A stretch of DNA of 60,052 nt from positions 7,777-67,828 of the forward strand of contig DAHO01000045.1 in the NCBI GenBank assembly GCA_002498455.1. The letters run 5' to 3'. Below the pieces are notes generated by a model. The model saw only the letters and a list, made by a program, of their open reading frames with translations. It searched no databases and was not told the DNA's origin. A program made the translations under genes and the position numbers. The DNA comes from Euryarchaeota archaeon UBA602. GTDB taxonomy: Archaea; Thermoplasmatota; Poseidoniia; Poseidoniales; Thalassarchaeaceae. Below are positions 58,914 to 60,052 of this stretch, piece after piece (position 1 is the first letter of the stretch; every line of letters begins with the position of its first letter).

Positions 58914-59946
58914 AAGGTGGGTAATAGGGGCCGCGTCTACGGAATGTGGAGTGCCTCACGCCCCGAAGAACCTGCATGTAGAATTTCCAACAGGCCCCAA
59001 AGGTACGGAAAGGATGACGCATAATCTTCCAGGGCCATGTGAATGGATTGCCCCAACCACGAATCGGATATCTCAATTGACCCATCATTTCTTTGGGTAC
59101 TTCCTCATCAACACCATAGACTTGAGGTCGCTTATCATGCGGCATGTAATAGGTCCCAAAGATGATGTCCCACAGGGGTAGAAAACCGGAGTAATTCGAA
59201 CAATGCGCTTCCTTCTCATTTGCATGATGCCAATGGTGGAATTCGGGTGTCTGTATCAGGCGATGTAGGGGTCGGAATCGCCAACTCACATTTGCGTGTA
59301 AGAACAGACCTGTGATGATTTGCAACACGGCCAATACGCCGCTGGTTTCGGGGCTGAATCCTGCGAACACTAGGAAAAAGAAACCCGGTGCTATCAGCGC
59401 GAAATCCATCGGATGAATCCTAAACCCACTGATCCAATCCATGTGCTCTGGCGAATGATGAATCGCGTGGAATTTCCACAACTCTGGAACCTCATGGTAC
59501 CAGCGATGCGCCCAATAGCCAACGAAATCGAAAAGGACGAAAGCCACCAGCGGTTGCATGCTGGATGGAATCATGTCCACCAGGCCGAAGTAACCGATGA
59601 TTAGACCGAGAACCCATGTGAAGGAGAAGAAACCGATGATGACGGCGAAAATGAGGCCGAACACATTCAGAAAGGGTGCTGAGAGGGCATAAGCAACATC
59701 CAGCCTCCACTTCGGACGGCGGACCTTCTGGCCTTTATGCCGAGGGAAGATTTTCTCCATAGGAACTACGAGAATGAATAGAATAATCGTCGTGATTAAA
59801 GATTCAAACTGATAATACCAGAGAGAAAAACCCACGATGGATAGGACCACAATTCGTCCGAGCAGCATCCAGTACCATGCGGGAGGGGCGGGCATAATTG
59901 GCAGGCCATCATCACCGATGGAGGCAGGGTCAATCATCGTCTCCAT
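58903..59946 (-). CDS. Fatty acid hydroxylase/sterol desaturase family membrane protein
   Basis: Di-iron membrane enzyme family. In 347 residues four to five hydrophobic segments precede the His clusters HRWYHEVPELW, HAIHHSPEHMDW, and HHWHHANEKEAHCSNY, which together form the eight-His iron site. Members hydroxylate or desaturate sterols, fatty acids or carotenoids; in an organism with ether lipids the substrate is unclear, and carotenoid or isoprenoid hydroxylation is plausible. ATG 59946 or 59937. A TATA-like GATATACG (minus strand 59980-59973) about 30 bases upstream suggests a near-leaderless transcript. Confidence 0.88.
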   Translation of the reverse strand: METMIDPASIGDDGLPIMPAPPAWYWMLLGRIVVLSIVGFSLWYYQFESLITTIILFILVVPMEKIFPRHKGQKVRRPKWRLDVAYALSAPFLNVFGLIFAVIIGFFSFTWVLGLIIGYFGLVDMIPSSMQPLVAFVLFDFVGYWAHRWYHEVPELWKFHAIHHSPEHMDWISGFRIHPMDFALIAPGFFFLVFAGFSPETSGVLAVLQIITGLFLHANVSWRFRPLHRLIQTPEFHHWHHANEKEAHCSNYSGFLPLWDIIFGTYYMPHDKRPQVYGVDEEVPKEMMGQLRYPIRGWGNPFTWPWKIMRHPFRTFGACWKFYMQVLRGVRHSTFRRRGPYYPPFRD

Positions 59947-60004
59947 TCAACTCAAATCAAATTCTGAAAAAGCGTATATCAATTGTGTGGATGGATGTGT
60001 ATTT

Positions 60005-60030
60005 GTGCTCAAATGATTCTGTTTGAGCAC
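60005..60030. repeat. 9-bp inverted repeat upstream of the hydroxylase gene
   Basis: GTGCTCAAA-N8-TTTGAGCAC, perfect 9-bp arms, centre about 40 bases upstream of the TATA-like element of the hydroxylase gene. It could be an operator for this gene or the next gene beyond the window. Confidence 0.45.
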
Positions 60031-60052
60031 TGTGAATGTTGAAGAGATGTCG

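Noticed and set aside
1..60052. Prophage, insertion sequence or rRNA operon
   Set aside because: No integrase, transposase, capsid or terminase genes, no terminal repeats and no rRNA-like sequence were seen.

Overview
The window looks like a chromosomal piece of a mesophilic euryarchaeon of the Thermoplasmatota, most likely a marine Poseidoniales (Marine Group II) relative. This is inferred from gene content read directly from translations, not from a database search. Archaeal core genes are present: L10e, S6e, aIF2-gamma, Dph2, Orc1/Cdc6, RPA with its partner, the full A-type ATP synthase, geranylgeranyl reductase and an archaeal GGPP synthase. They are mixed with bacterial-type genes: MutS1, SMC-ScpA-ScpB, class II HMG-CoA reductase, L-aspartate oxidase, bacterial-type RNase PH and bacterial-type riboflavin synthase. 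The secreted and membrane proteins (animal-type haem peroxidase, FG-GAP/ASPIC protein, large anchored proteins) are of the kind found in marine planktonic groups. No rRNA, CRISPR array, insertion sequence or prophage was seen. One tRNA gene (Phe, GAA) is present.

Layout. 1-2425: truncated mutS divergent from an EamA transporter. 2429-5853: anchored protein of unknown function, L10e, a degenerate aquaporin-like protein, HGPRT. 5954-8333: dph2 and orc1/cdc6. 8425-10545: S6e, aIF2-gamma and a PIN-domain protein in one operon. 10549-13812: a minus-strand run of five genes of unknown role headed by a degenerate AAA+/winged-helix protein. Next to it is a 307-base intergenic region with AT-rich DNA and an 11-bp phased TTAACG array. 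14120-15415: HMG-CoA reductase. 15417-21026: scpB-scpA-smc. 21161-24571: zinc-motif membrane protein, nadB, panE. 24571-27045: an S2P-family protein that has lost its catalytic residues. 27131-35852: A-type ATP synthase operon in the order H-I-K-E-C-F-A-B-D. 35990-38768: a UbiE-like methyltransferase and the isoprenoid lipid genes ggr-idsA. 38853-41918: divergent hydroxymethylbilane-synthase-like protein, triple-SAP protein, tiny membrane ORF. 41951-44903: Tad/type IV pilus-like ATPase and two membrane subunits headed by an orphan beta-rich protein. 44952-47638: RPA and RPA-associated protein. 47887-51417: deacylase, K+ channel, MogA/MoaB, RNase PH, with tRNA-Phe convergent. 51551-56597: endonuclease IV-like protein, haem peroxidase, FG-GAP/ASPIC protein. 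56732-58913: riboflavin/FAD operon ribB-ribL-ribE-ribH. 58903-59946: fatty-acid-hydroxylase family protein.

How it works together. The genome is tightly packed: convergent genes abut or overlap by a few bases (up to 47), and operon genes overlap at ATGA/GTGA/TTGA-type junctions. Many intergenic regions carry a short perfect palindrome with a 3-base spacer, often about 17-26 bp (centre to centre) upstream of a TATA-like element. Nearly the same palindrome (CCACC-GTA-GGTGG) precedes the L10e and S6e genes. The best candidates for undescribed biology are the five-gene AAA+/propeller operon with its phased-repeat region, the S2P pseudoprotease, the aquaporin-like protein without NPA boxes, the HemC-like orphan, and the Tad-like module with no visible pilin.
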